A stretch of 36,973 nucleotides of DNA from JAKQHY01 sp034429475 (lineage in GTDB: Bacteria; Chloroflexota; Anaerolineae; B4-G1; SLSP01): contig DAOUGD010000297.1 of assembly GCA_034429475.1 (NCBI GenBank), forward strand, positions 1 through 36,973, in the 5' to 3' direction. Every line of letters begins with the position of its first letter. The stretch's first letter is position 1. Below, piece after piece: positions 28,447 through 36,872 of the stretch. The position numbers and the translations under genes were made by a program. The notes under the pieces are model-generated. The model had not been told where the DNA came from. It was given only the letters and a program-made list of their open reading frames with translations, and did not search any database.

Positions 28447-30958
28447 AGAGCACATCCACCGGATCAATATCCACCAACCACCCCGGCGGGATTTCGATCC
28501 CGCGCAGGAAGCCCGCCGGATCCACACTGCGCAGCAAAATCTGCCACCGATAGCGGCCCCGCACACGGGCGAAAAAGGCCGGCGCCGGGCCGATGAGATC
28601 GGTGAGCGGCAATTCTGCTTCATTCAGTGCATTTCGGAGCACTGCCGCGAGCGCTTCGGCGGCCTCCTGTGCGCGGGCGTAGTGCGTGTGTGAGAACACC
28701 AGCCGCGCCAGGCGCGTCGCCGGCGGATAGCCGGCCTGCTGCCGAAAGGCCAGCTCGCGTTCCGCAAAGCCGACGTAATCGTGCGAGGCCGCCCGCCGCA
28801 CCGCGTAGTGCGTGGGATGGTACGTCTGCAAGATGACCTTGCCCCCCAGCATCCCCCGCCCCGACCGCCCGGCGACCTGCGCCAGCAGTTGGAAGGCGCG
28901 CTCGGCGGCGCGAAAGTCGGGCAGGTTGAGGGACGTGTCGGCGGACACGATACCCACGACTGTCACCTGCGGGATGTCCAGCCCGCGCGCCACCATCTGC
29001 GTCCCCAGCAGGATGTCGGCTTCCCCCCGGACGAAGCGCCCCATCAACGCAGCGTGGGCCGCGTGCGAGCGGGCCGTGTCCCGATCCCAGCGCACCAAAC
29101 GGGCGTCGGGCCAGCGCTCGGTGACGCGATCCTCCAGCCCCTCGGTGCCTAGCCCAAACGCGCGCACGCGCGGCGAGTCGCACGCCGGGCACAGGCGGGG
29201 CATCCGTTCTTTGTGACTGCACTGGTGGCAGATCAGTTGCGTCAGCCCCTCATGATACGTCAACGGGATGTCGCAGCGGGGGCACATCGCCACCCAACCG
29301 CAGTCGCGGCAGAAGACGTAGGTGGCCGTGCCACGCCGGTTCAGGAAGAGGATGATCTGCTCGTGGCGCGAAAGCGCGTCGTCCACCGCCTCCTGCAGCG
29401 CCACGCTGAAGATGGTGCGGTTGCCCGCTTTGAGTTCGGCGCGCATGTCCACGATTTGCACGGGCGGCAGGGCGATGGTGTAGGCCTCGGAGACCAGCGC
29501 GGCTTCGGCCACCGGCTGGTAGCGGCTGCCCGGCAGGTGGAGCGTCTGCTGCCAATCCGCCAGCCGTTGTTGGTGGCTCAACACGCGATCCGGCAGCTTG
29601 AGCAGCCGGTAACGGCCTTCCAGCGCGCGCGCGTAGGCATCCAGCGACGGCGTCGCGCTCCCCAGGACGAGCAGCGCGCCGGTCAGCCGCGCCAATTGCT
29701 CCGCCGTCTCCCGCGTGTGGTAGTAGGGGACGCTGCCCTGCTTGTAGCTCGTGTCCTCCTCCTCGTCCAGCACGATCAGCCCCAGGCGCGGGAACGGCAT
29801 GAACAGCGCCGACCGCGCGCCCACGACAATGGCGATGTCGCCGCGGCGAGCGCGCCGCCAGGTGTCGTAGCGCGCGCCCTCGCTCATGCCGCTGTGCCAC
29901 AGGCCCACTTTGCCGGGGAAGCGCACCAGAAAGCGGCGCACGGTCTGCGGCGTCAGGCTGATTTCCGGGACGAGGATGAGCGCCTGCTGACCCCGCGCCA
30001 GCGCTTCCGCCGTGGCGCGCATGTACAACTCGGTTTTGCCGGAGCCGGTGACGCCGAGCAGCAGCACGGGTGGGTGGGGCGGATCGGCGGCAAGCAGCGC
30101 GGCCAGCTCATTCCACACGGCCTGCTGGCCGGGGATGAGGGTCAGCGGTTGGTCGGGGGTGTAGATCATGTCGGCCAGCGGATCGCGCACGACTTCGGTC
30201 TGACTGAACGCGATCAGCCCCCGGCTTTCGAGCATTTTGAGGTGTTGGACTTCCGCGCCGGTTTCGGCGTAAATGACGGAAAGCGGCGTCGGCGTCCCTT
30301 CGGTTGCCAGGAAGGCCAGGATGCGCAGGTATAAATCCACGCGGCGCAGCCCTTTCAGGCCGTCGTCCCAGGCAGCGCGGGGCGCGCTGACCTGCGCCAA
30401 CTGCATCACTTGCGGGAGGATGCGCGGCATGTAGAGCAGCCGCTCGACTTTGATCAGCCCGCGCTGTTTGAGGGCGCGGCGGGCGCGGGCGATGTCCACG
30501 CCTTTCAGCGCGGACTTGACTTCGGATTCCTTCAGGGAGCCGCGCGTGATGAGGAGCTTGAGCACCTTTTCCGCCGGGCCGGGCAATTCCGCCGGGGCCG
30601 CCTGCACGAGGGCCGTAAGACGCAGGGTCGCGGCGGGACGCAATCCCGGCGGGAGCATCGTCTGCACGCAGAGGTGCAGTGGGGCTAACGTCTCCTGCGC
30701 CATCCAGCGCGCCAGGTCGAGCAGGGTTTCGCGCAGCGCCGGCTCCGGGTCAAGCACGCTCTGAAGGGGGCGCGTGGCGGGGACGGACGGCGTCTCCATC
30801 AGCCCGATGACGATGCCGGGCAGCACACGCTCCCGCAGCGGCGCGGTGACAAGCACGCCCACGCGCACATCGTCGGCCAGCGCCTCGGGGATGCTGTAGT
30901 CAAACACCGGCGTCATCCGGGTTTTGACCGGCAGGAAGACTAAGACTTGGGCGTACAT
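28445..30958 (-). CDS. priA: primosomal protein N' (replication restart helicase PriA)
   Basis: An 837-residue superfamily 2 helicase that reloads the replisome at stalled forks. An N-terminal 3'-end DNA-binding domain (VLVFLPVKTRMTPVFDYSIP) is followed by the winged region, Walker A LLGVTGSGKTELY (about 302-309), and motif II LDEEEDTSYKQ (398-401 DEEE in place of the usual DEEH). Cysteine pairs of the zinc insert, CRDC, CPRC, CHQC and CPAC, are all present. The ATG at 30958 is preferred over the TTG directly before it. Upstream is only a TAACTCC repeat, with no ribosome-binding site. Confidence 0.93.
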   Translation of the reverse strand: MYAQVLVFLPVKTRMTPVFDYSIPEALADDVRVGVLVTAPLRERVLPGIVIGLMETPSVPATRPLQSVLDPEPALRETLLDLARWMAQETLAPLHLCVQTMLPPGLRPAATLRLTALVQAAPAELPGPAEKVLKLLITRGSLKESEVKSALKGVDIARARRALKQRGLIKVERLLYMPRILPQVMQLAQVSAPRAAWDDGLKGLRRVDLYLRILAFLATEGTPTPLSVIYAETGAEVQHLKMLESRGLIAFSQTEVVRDPLADMIYTPDQPLTLIPGQQAVWNELAALLAADPPHPPVLLLGVTGSGKTELYMRATAEALARGQQALILVPEISLTPQTVRRFLVRFPGKVGLWHSGMSEGARYDTWRRARRGDIAIVVGARSALFMPFPRLGLIVLDEEEDTSYKQGSVPYYHTRETAEQLARLTGALLVLGSATPSLDAYARALEGRYRLLKLPDRVLSHQQRLADWQQTLHLPGSRYQPVAEAALVSEAYTIALPPVQIVDMRAELKAGNRTIFSVALQEAVDDALSRHEQIILFLNRRGTATYVFCRDCGWVAMCPRCDIPLTYHEGLTQLICHQCSHKERMPRLCPACDSPRVRAFGLGTEGLEDRVTERWPDARLVRWDRDTARSHAAHAALMGRFVRGEADILLGTQMVARGLDIPQVTVVGIVSADTSLNLPDFRAAERAFQLLAQVAGRSGRGMLGGKVILQTYHPTHYAVRRAASHDYVGFAERELAFRQQAGYPPATRLARLVFSHTHYARAQEAAEALAAVLRNALNEAELPLTDLIGPAPAFFARVRGRYRWQILLRSVDPAGFLRGIEIPPGWLVDIDPVDVL

Positions 30959-30963
30959 CAAGT

Positions 30964-31059
30964 TGCGAGTTAGGAGTTAGGAGTTAGGAGTGAGGAGTTA
31001 GGAGTTGCGATCCTCACTCCTCACTCCTAACTCCTAATTCCTCACTCCTCACTCCTCAT
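30964..31059. repeat. inverted heptamer array (GGAGTTA / TCACTCC)
   Basis: GAGTTAG and GAGTGAG units face CTCACTC and CTAACTC units. It fills the gap between the DUF4350-like gene and priA and contains the stop of the former. Confidence 0.85.
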
Positions 31060-33185
31060 TCGTTGAGCAGCCAGGCGGCGATGTTGCGGGCGAGGGTGCG
31101 CTGAACGGCTGTTGGCAGGCGGTAGAAGGCAAAGCCGGCGATGATGTAGCGGTTGTCAGGGTCGTCTTCGCCGGCCACCAGGGCGGGACTGTCCGCTTCT
31201 TCGCTGTCAGGGCCGCGCACCAGGACGGTCGCAAATTCGTCGTCTTCCGGGATGACCATGGCGGCGATGTCGTTCTCCAACGCGCCGAGGGGCAGGATTT
31301 CGTCCTCGGAGAAGCCCGCCATCAGGGGATGGTCGGCGTCCTGCACCTGAAGGTCTTCAAGCGGCGCGGTGGGCACTTCTTCGGCACTGCTCGGCAGGGG
31401 TTGTTCGCCGATCAGCATGATGCCGCCTTCTTCAATGTTTTGGATGACCTCGAAGACGCCGACGCGGGCGGGCGTCATGGCGTAATCGCCAAAGGCGAAG
31501 AGGTAAGCGTCGTAGTCGGCCAGATCGGCGGGCGTCGGCAGACCGTCTTCCTTGATGGACCAAAGTTTCACGGCGTAGTCCGCGCTCAAAATCGCCTCCA
31601 ATTCGGCAGCGCCGGTGCGCTCGCCGGTGCCCACATCGGCAGAGATGATGAGGATCGCACCCTTTTTGTCCCCCGCGTCGGCGTCGCCGGTCTTATCTTC
31701 TTTCTTCGGGACAGGGGTTTCTTTGGGCGCTTCACCGGTGGAGCAGACCAGGATGCGGCGAGATTTGTCGGGGGCATCGGTTTCCACGCAGCCGGTGAAG
31801 TTGCGCCGCACCAGCCTTGTCAAAGCGGCAGCAACGCTCTCGCTATCTTCCGCCAGAACCAGAAGGGTACGGCGGCCGGTCTGGTATTCCATCACCAGCA
31901 GGCTGGTCCCGTCCAGGTGTAGCGTTCCCAGGGTTTCGATCTCCAAAGTATTCTGGGTGATGGTCTGTGTGACCGTCAGGGATTTCTCGGATTCTTTCGA
32001 TTCGTTGCCCCCCGCCTTCTCGTCCACCGGAGCGAGGGTGACAGTAATTCCAGCTTCGGTCAGCAGCGGATGGGTAGTGGTCAGGCCATCGAAGACGCCG
32101 AGCAGCAGCGCGTCGTGGCCCGGGTCGGCCTCTGCGCGCAGTTCAAGGGTGAGGCCGGCTGCCTCGAAAACGGCCTGCAACTCACCGGTGCGCACAATCA
32201 ACCGCGGATCCAGCCATTCGCCGCCAAGTTGCACCAAATCCACCGGCTGCTTGAAGACGTAGGGGAAGTCCTCAAAGTCTTCGCGCTGGCGGTTATCCAC
32301 GGCCAGCCAGTCGGCGATGTGGTTAAGGAAGCGGTCGTTGTCAGCCTGGGTGTGATAGGGGGCGGTGAGGAAGGTGAGGTCGCCGAGCGCCAGGACGTTG
32401 TCGTTGGCGGAGAGCGTCACGGCGGCCAGATCGGTCTCGCCGGTGCGGACGGAGGAGCGCGTGACCGCGTCCCCACTGACGAGCGCGCGCCCGTCGCTAC
32501 GCAGGGAGTGCGCCGCGAAGAACACTACGGATTCCAGATCGCGGGTGAGCGCGTGTTCGGCGTCGAACTCCGTCAGCCGGACGTTGCGGTAGTTGCCCGC
32601 GTTGGTTTCCAGGTTGTACAGGTAGTCGTCAAAATAGACCACGCCGAAGCGCCGGGCGATGCTGTTGATCGCCGGGATCGCGCTTTCGGGGAAGAGGGCG
32701 GCTTCCAATTCCGAGGCGTCCTCATCTTCCTCCGTCGCCGTGTGGGTGGGATCGGCAGCCAGGAGCAGCCGCCCGCCGTCCTCCACAAAGGCCTGGAGCA
32801 GGGCGCACTCTTCCGGCGCATACTCGGTGGTCGGCGCCAGAATGAGGAAGGCGCTCACGCTTTGCAAGAGCGGCGCCAGCTCGTCGTAGCCGTCGTCATA
32901 GAGAACAACTTCGACGCCGCGCGCGGCCAGGCGCACCGCGAGGGGGGTCAGGTCGGTGACGGCGACGTTATTGGCGTGGGAAAAGTCCAACACCACGCGC
33001 CCGTCGCCCTGGGCCGGCTCATCCGTTGCGGATGCGTAAGCCACGTCAGGCAGGGCGATGGCGGCGGGGTCTATGGTGGGGATGGCCGGCGCGCGATAGC
33101 TGCCCCGATGAAACCAGAGCCACCGCCCGCCAAAGATGGCGGCGACGAGCAACCCCAGTAAGGCCAGATTCCGCAGCGTTTTCAT
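31056..33185 (-). CDS. DUF4350-like secreted/membrane protein
   Basis: A 709-residue protein with an N-terminal membrane anchor (about residues 6-26, LALLGLLVAAIFGGRWLWF). The first domain (about 60-300) resembles DUF4350 and GldG-type proteins: VVLDFSHANNVAVTDLTPLAVRLAARGV, then FVEDGGRLLLAADPTH, a glutamine-amidotransferase-like Rossmann fold without catalytic residues. A low-complexity Glu/Lys/Asp linker (PKKEDKTGDADAGDKKG) leads to a second similar domain (ILIISADVGTGERTGAAELEAIL... IEEGGIMLIGEQPLP). It is probably exported and binds a ligand or partner. The start overlaps the sppA stop by 4 bp. The stop codon lies in a repeat. Confidence 0.7.
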   Translation of the reverse strand: MKTLRNLALLGLLVAAIFGGRWLWFHRGSYRAPAIPTIDPAAIALPDVAYASATDEPAQGDGRVVLDFSHANNVAVTDLTPLAVRLAARGVEVVLYDDGYDELAPLLQSVSAFLILAPTTEYAPEECALLQAFVEDGGRLLLAADPTHTATEEDEDASELEAALFPESAIPAINSIARRFGVVYFDDYLYNLETNAGNYRNVRLTEFDAEHALTRDLESVVFFAAHSLRSDGRALVSGDAVTRSSVRTGETDLAAVTLSANDNVLALGDLTFLTAPYHTQADNDRFLNHIADWLAVDNRQREDFEDFPYVFKQPVDLVQLGGEWLDPRLIVRTGELQAVFEAAGLTLELRAEADPGHDALLLGVFDGLTTTHPLLTEAGITVTLAPVDEKAGGNESKESEKSLTVTQTITQNTLEIETLGTLHLDGTSLLVMEYQTGRRTLLVLAEDSESVAAALTRLVRRNFTGCVETDAPDKSRRILVCSTGEAPKETPVPKKEDKTGDADAGDKKGAILIISADVGTGERTGAAELEAILSADYAVKLWSIKEDGLPTPADLADYDAYLFAFGDYAMTPARVGVFEVIQNIEEGGIMLIGEQPLPSSAEEVPTAPLEDLQVQDADHPLMAGFSEDEILPLGALENDIAAMVIPEDDEFATVLVRGPDSEEADSPALVAGEDDPDNRYIIAGFAFYRLPTAVQRTLARNIAAWLLNE

Positions 33186-34078
33186 GGTTCACCTCGCAGG
33201 CTGACATCGTAGAGCAGATAAATGCCGGGGGGCACGGTGCGTTTCCCGGTGGCGGGGTCGGCGGCGCCGGCCCAGGGATGCAGGAACAGGGATTCGTTCT
33301 GGAAGTAGGCGTTAATGACCGCCGCTTCGAGGTCAATCACCTCGTAGTGAACGATGCCGGCCTGGCGCGCGGCCTCGGCGACGGCGTCGCTTTGCGTGCC
33401 CAGCCGGTCCACCAGTCCCAGGTTCAGCGCCTCGCGTCCGGGGTACATCAATCCTTGCGACAGATCCACCGGGGTGATTTGCAGGCGCTCCCCGCGCTGG
33501 CTGGTGACGGTGGCGATGAATTCCTGTTTGATCCCCTCAATCTCACGCAGGAACTCGTCGCGGTTGCTGCCGGAGAGCTTGAAAGGGCCACTGGCGAGGA
33601 TCACGTCGTTGACGGCCAGGTCGTCCGGGAAGTAGCCCCACACGCCGACGTTGCCCACGCTGGACGAAGGCCGGGCGTAGAGCGGCTCGGTCGCCATGGC
33701 CGCGTAGTACGCGCCGCTGGCCGCCATCGTGTTGATGGCGCCGACGACGGGCATTCCCCGGCGCAGCGCTTGCAATTCCAGGTAAAGCGTCTGGCTGGCG
33801 ACGACTTCACCGCCGGGCGAGTCGAACTGTACGACGACGGCCTTGATCCGTCGATCTTGCCGCGCGCGGTCAATTTCCGCCTGAAAGAGTTCCATGCTGC
33901 CGAAGGAATAATCCGTGCCGGTGGCGAAGATGTCTACGTTGACTTTGATGATCCCCACCACCGGGCGGGGGATCAGGCGGTGGGACAGCCACGTAGCGCC
34001 AATCCCCACGGCGATAAAGGCCAACACCCAGAGAATGATGATACCCCAACGATGACGGGGCGGCGATACAGTAGTCAT
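33182..34078 (-). CDS. sppA: SppA-like signal peptide peptidase (S49 family)
   Basis: A 298-residue single-domain membrane serine protease. A transmembrane helix (about 11-30) is followed by the S49 core. VVVQFDSPGGEVVASQTLY matches the PGG substrate loop, the nucleophile is S121 in TMAASGAYYAAMA, and the general-base lysine is likely K167 in ASGPFKLSG. It cleaves leftover signal peptides or membrane proteins in the periplasm or cell wall space. AAAGGAG precedes the ATG at 34078; the frame is open further upstream only by overlapping the L,D-transpeptidase, which is rejected. It overlaps the DUF4350-like gene (ATGA), so the two are coupled. Confidence 0.88.
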   Translation of the reverse strand: MTTVSPPRHRWGIIILWVLAFIAVGIGATWLSHRLIPRPVVGIIKVNVDIFATGTDYSFGSMELFQAEIDRARQDRRIKAVVVQFDSPGGEVVASQTLYLELQALRRGMPVVGAINTMAASGAYYAAMATEPLYARPSSSVGNVGVWGYFPDDLAVNDVILASGPFKLSGSNRDEFLREIEGIKQEFIATVTSQRGERLQITPVDLSQGLMYPGREALNLGLVDRLGTQSDAVAEAARQAGIVHYEVIDLEAAVINAYFQNESLFLHPWAGAADPATGKRTVPPGIYLLYDVSLRGEP

Positions 34079-34091
34079 AACGTTGCTCCTT

Positions 34092-34168
34092 TCGTGATGG
34101 GAAATGGGAAATGAGAAATGAGTAACTCGTACGCATTTCCCATTACTCTTTACACATTTCTTATTGCT
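34092..34168. repeat. inverted heptamer array (GAAATGG / CCATTTC)
   Basis: GGGAAATGGGAAATGAGAAATGAGTA on the left, CGCATTTCCCATTACTC...CACATTTC on the right. It separates the L,D-transpeptidase (whose stop lies at its edge) from sppA on the minus strand. Confidence 0.8.
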
Positions 34169-35714
34169 ACTCCCCGTCCCCCGTTCCTTCCAACGGCGCC
34201 AGATCCGCCAGGGTTTGCTGCCAGGAAGGGGTGCCGGGGGCGTAGCCGATGATGTGGACGAGCGTGCCCACGTCAGCCCAGTGGTAGAGCGTTTCGGCGT
34301 CGCCCACGTCGAGAATGATGCAGCCGAAGGAGGCGGGGTAGCCGAGCACGCCGGCCGAGAGCCGCGTGCCATAATGGGTGATGGGCAGCTCGTGGAAGCC
34401 GTTGTAGAAGCCCTCGTCCTCTTCGTAGACGCCCATAAAGTATGGCATATCCAACTGCCACCGTTTGGCGAAGGCGTCTTCTTCCTTGAACAAAATCTGG
34501 AACTGCCCGGCGATGGTGGGCGTGCGCGAGATGCCGGTGGAGACGGTGAAGGTGTAAATTTGCGCGCTGTTCTCAAAAACGCGCACCTGCTGCTGGAACA
34601 AATCCACGTCAATGCGCTTGCCGGGGATCAGCGGATGCGGGAACAGGACATCCACGGAAGGGATGGTGATGACCTGGCCGACGTCAATCGCGCCAGGATC
34701 AATGTCGGGATTCGCGCGCTTAAATTGCCACATCGGCATCTGGTGATCGTAGGCGATGAGTGAGAGTGTGTCGCCGGGTTGGATGGTGTAACTGCCGGTG
34801 GGATGGGTGACGCGAGCGAAGGCGCGGCGTTCCCCGGCGTAAAAGGCCGCCAGCAGGTTTGTCAGCGTTGCCTCGACATCCAACTGCCGCTCCGCGCCCA
34901 CCTGCGGCGCGACGCCCGCCACCCACGCGCGCACAGCCTGGAAGTCCACGTGGAGGCGGACGGCGGCGCCTTCCTCACTGACGGTGAGCCAATGGGCAAT
35001 GTCGGCAGACGCAGCGGTGAACTCGGTATAGTAACCGGTGGGCAGTTCGTTCTCGTCCAGCGGACCGGTGAGCGGGTCGTCCACCACCAGGACGAAGGGA
35101 CCGGAAAGCCACGTCGCGGCCTGCGCGCGGGCCGGCTCCGGCGCGGGGCGCTGCGGCGGGACTTCGGCCAGCGCCAGTTCCACGGCGGCGTCCCCGGCGG
35201 CGAGGGCGGCGAGCACGCGGGGCGCGCTGGCGGCCACGTCGAGCCGCCGCCCGACCTGCGCGGGACTCTCGACGGCCGCGCCGTTGATGAGGGTGAGCGT
35301 CGCGTCGGTGGGGGCAATCGCCAGCGCGGGAGCCACCTCTTTTTCAAGGAAGGCCGTCACCCGCGCGGGGTCGGCGGGGACGACGACGGGGGGGACGGCG
35401 GTGTTGCGTTCCGCGTCGGCGGCGGCTTGCACTGTTGCGGCAATGTCGTACTGCTGGCCGACGTTGTCCCAGGGGAGCCGCCACTCTAACCCGGCGGCGG
35501 TCAGGGTGACATCCGCCACATCCGGCGCGGGCAGGGCGCGGGCGAGCGCGGCGGCGGCTTCGGCGGGCGTCAGGCCGCCCACATCCACACCGGCCACGGT
35601 GACGCCGCGCGCGATCGCGTCGGCCGGCGGGCGCAGCATCAGCCACGCGGCCCCGGCGAAGACGACCATCATTCCAATCAACAATAGCACAAGTACACGC
35701 AGAGTGGTTTTCAA
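34167..35714 (-). CDS. L,D-transpeptidase with LysM and VanW-like N-terminal domains
   Basis: A 515-residue envelope protein. An N-terminal membrane anchor or signal (about 5-27) is followed by a VanW-type peptidoglycan-binding-like region with two repeats (GVTVAGVDVGGLTPAEAAAAL), a LysM domain at about 308-353 (YTIQPGDTLSLIA ... VGQVITIPS), and a YkuD catalytic domain (about 368-494). H447 and C465 form the active site in THYG...ASFGCI. The usual SHGCxR motif reads SFGCII, with Phe for His and Ile for Arg. The start is TTG (35714) with GAGG about 11 nt upstream. It would cross-link peptidoglycan or attach proteins to it. Confidence 0.87.
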   Translation of the reverse strand: MKTTLRVLVLLLIGMMVVFAGAAWLMLRPPADAIARGVTVAGVDVGGLTPAEAAAALARALPAPDVADVTLTAAGLEWRLPWDNVGQQYDIAATVQAAADAERNTAVPPVVVPADPARVTAFLEKEVAPALAIAPTDATLTLINGAAVESPAQVGRRLDVAASAPRVLAALAAGDAAVELALAEVPPQRPAPEPARAQAATWLSGPFVLVVDDPLTGPLDENELPTGYYTEFTAASADIAHWLTVSEEGAAVRLHVDFQAVRAWVAGVAPQVGAERQLDVEATLTNLLAAFYAGERRAFARVTHPTGSYTIQPGDTLSLIAYDHQMPMWQFKRANPDIDPGAIDVGQVITIPSVDVLFPHPLIPGKRIDVDLFQQQVRVFENSAQIYTFTVSTGISRTPTIAGQFQILFKEEDAFAKRWQLDMPYFMGVYEEDEGFYNGFHELPITHYGTRLSAGVLGYPASFGCIILDVGDAETLYHWADVGTLVHIIGYAPGTPSWQQTLADLAPLEGTGDGE

Positions 35715-35784
35715 ATCAACAAACCTCAGTGACAGTAAATTACGACTATTGTACTACGGACTGCAAATCCGTTAAAGCGACCGT

Positions 35785-35820
35785 TTGTCATCCATCCAGG
35801 GCTGGTTATAATCAGAGCTA
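35785..35820 (+). promoter_or_regulatory. leaderless promoter of rtcA
   Basis: TTGTCA (35785-35790), a 16-bp spacer and TATAAT (35807-35812) form a near-consensus promoter. The ATG begins 7 nt after the -10, so the transcript should start at the start codon. No ribosome-binding site exists. Same geometry as for rluB. Confidence 0.75.
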
Positions 35821-36872
35821 TGTTAACCATAGATGGCTCCTACGGCGAAGGCGGCGGGCAAATTCTCCGCACCACAGTATCCCTGGCAGCGATAACCGGC
35901 GCGGCGGTGCAGATCGTCAACATCCGCGCCAACCGCAGCAAGCCGGGGTTGCGTCCCCAACATTTGACGGCGGTGCAGGCGGCGGCCCGGCTGTGCAATG
36001 CACAGGTGGAGGGCGCGGCGCTGGATAGTCAGACCCTCGTGTTCGCGCCGCAGTCGCCGCCGCAGCCCGGCGTGTACGTCTTTGATGTGCGTGACGCGAC
36101 CACGCGCGGCTCGGCGGGCGCGGCCACGCTCGTGTTGCAGACGGTGCTGCTGCCTCTAGCGCTGGCCTCCGGGCCTTCGACGGTCACGGTGCATGGCGGG
36201 ACGCACGTGCCGATGAGTCCGCCGGCGTTGTTCGTCGAGAAGGTGTACCTCCCCACCCTGTTTGATATGGGCGTCAAGACCCGGCTCACACAGCACGAGT
36301 GGGGTCTGATGCCCCAGGGGGGCGGCGCGCTGACGGTGGAAATCGCCGGGGGGGCCGCGCTGCGCCCGCTGGATTTGACCGAGCGCGGCGCGCCGCAGGA
36401 CGTGCTGGGCATCGCCTTCGTGTCCAATTTGCCGTCGCACATCCCACAGCGGATGAGCAGCCGGGCGCGGTCGGTGCTGCATCAGGCCGGGCTGCCGCGC
36501 ATCACCGTGGACCCGTGCCACGTCACGGCAGAGGATATGGCCGCCGGCATTTTCCTGCTGGCGCGTTACGAGAACACGGTCGCCGGATTCGATATGCTGG
36601 GCCGCAAGAGTCTGTCCTCAGAAAAAGTAGCGGAAGCAGCGTGTCACACCTTGTTGGATTATCATCGCAGCGGCGCGGCGGTGGAGATGCACCTGGCCGA
36701 CCAACTGGTGCTGCCCTGCGTCCTGGCGCCCGGCGTCTCCCGGCTGACGGTCTCACGGATCAGCCAACACCTGCTCACCAACCTCTGGGTCACGGCCCAA
36801 TTCGGCCTGGCAGAGGCGCAGGTGGAAGGGGACGAGGGGCAGCCGGGAATGGTGACGATTCAAAGGAGATAG
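35820..36872 (+). CDS. rtcA: RNA 3'-terminal phosphate cyclase
   Basis: Converts the 3'-phosphate of RNA to a 2',3'-cyclic phosphate with ATP through an enzyme-AMP intermediate. The 350-residue length is typical. Signatures are DGSYGEGGGQILRTTVSLA at the N-terminus, NIRANRSKPGLRPQHL, and HGGTHVPMSPP; the nucleophilic histidine is H291 in HLADQLVLP. No rtcB or rtcR is nearby, so the usual stress-induced operon is not present here. The likely leaderless start fits a solitary unit. The stop is followed directly by a GTTAGGA repeat. Confidence 0.93.
   Translation: MLTIDGSYGEGGGQILRTTVSLAAITGAAVQIVNIRANRSKPGLRPQHLTAVQAAARLCNAQVEGAALDSQTLVFAPQSPPQPGVYVFDVRDATTRGSAGAATLVLQTVLLPLALASGPSTVTVHGGTHVPMSPPALFVEKVYLPTLFDMGVKTRLTQHEWGLMPQGGGALTVEIAGGAALRPLDLTERGAPQDVLGIAFVSNLPSHIPQRMSSRARSVLHQAGLPRITVDPCHVTAEDMAAGIFLLARYENTVAGFDMLGRKSLSSEKVAEAACHTLLDYHRSGAAVEMHLADQLVLPCVLAPGVSRLTVSRISQHLLTNLWVTAQFGLAEAQVEGDEGQPGMVTIQRR

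Noticed and set aside
29213..30334. Long open frame opposite priA on the plus strand
   Set aside because: Shadow frame of priA with biased composition (Arg, Gln, His) and no motif.
34079..34612. Upstream extension of the sppA frame
   Set aside because: It overlaps the L,D-transpeptidase in another frame, reads as Ser/Pro/Arg-rich shadow, and crosses the repeat. AAAGGAG and ATG at 34078 give a standard SppA start.
35756..35772. tRNA-Cys-like anticodon arm (ACGGA CTGCAAA TCCGT)
   Set aside because: Only the anticodon stem-loop is present. There is no acceptor stem, D arm or T arm (no GGTTCGA) at the right distance, so it is not a tRNA gene.
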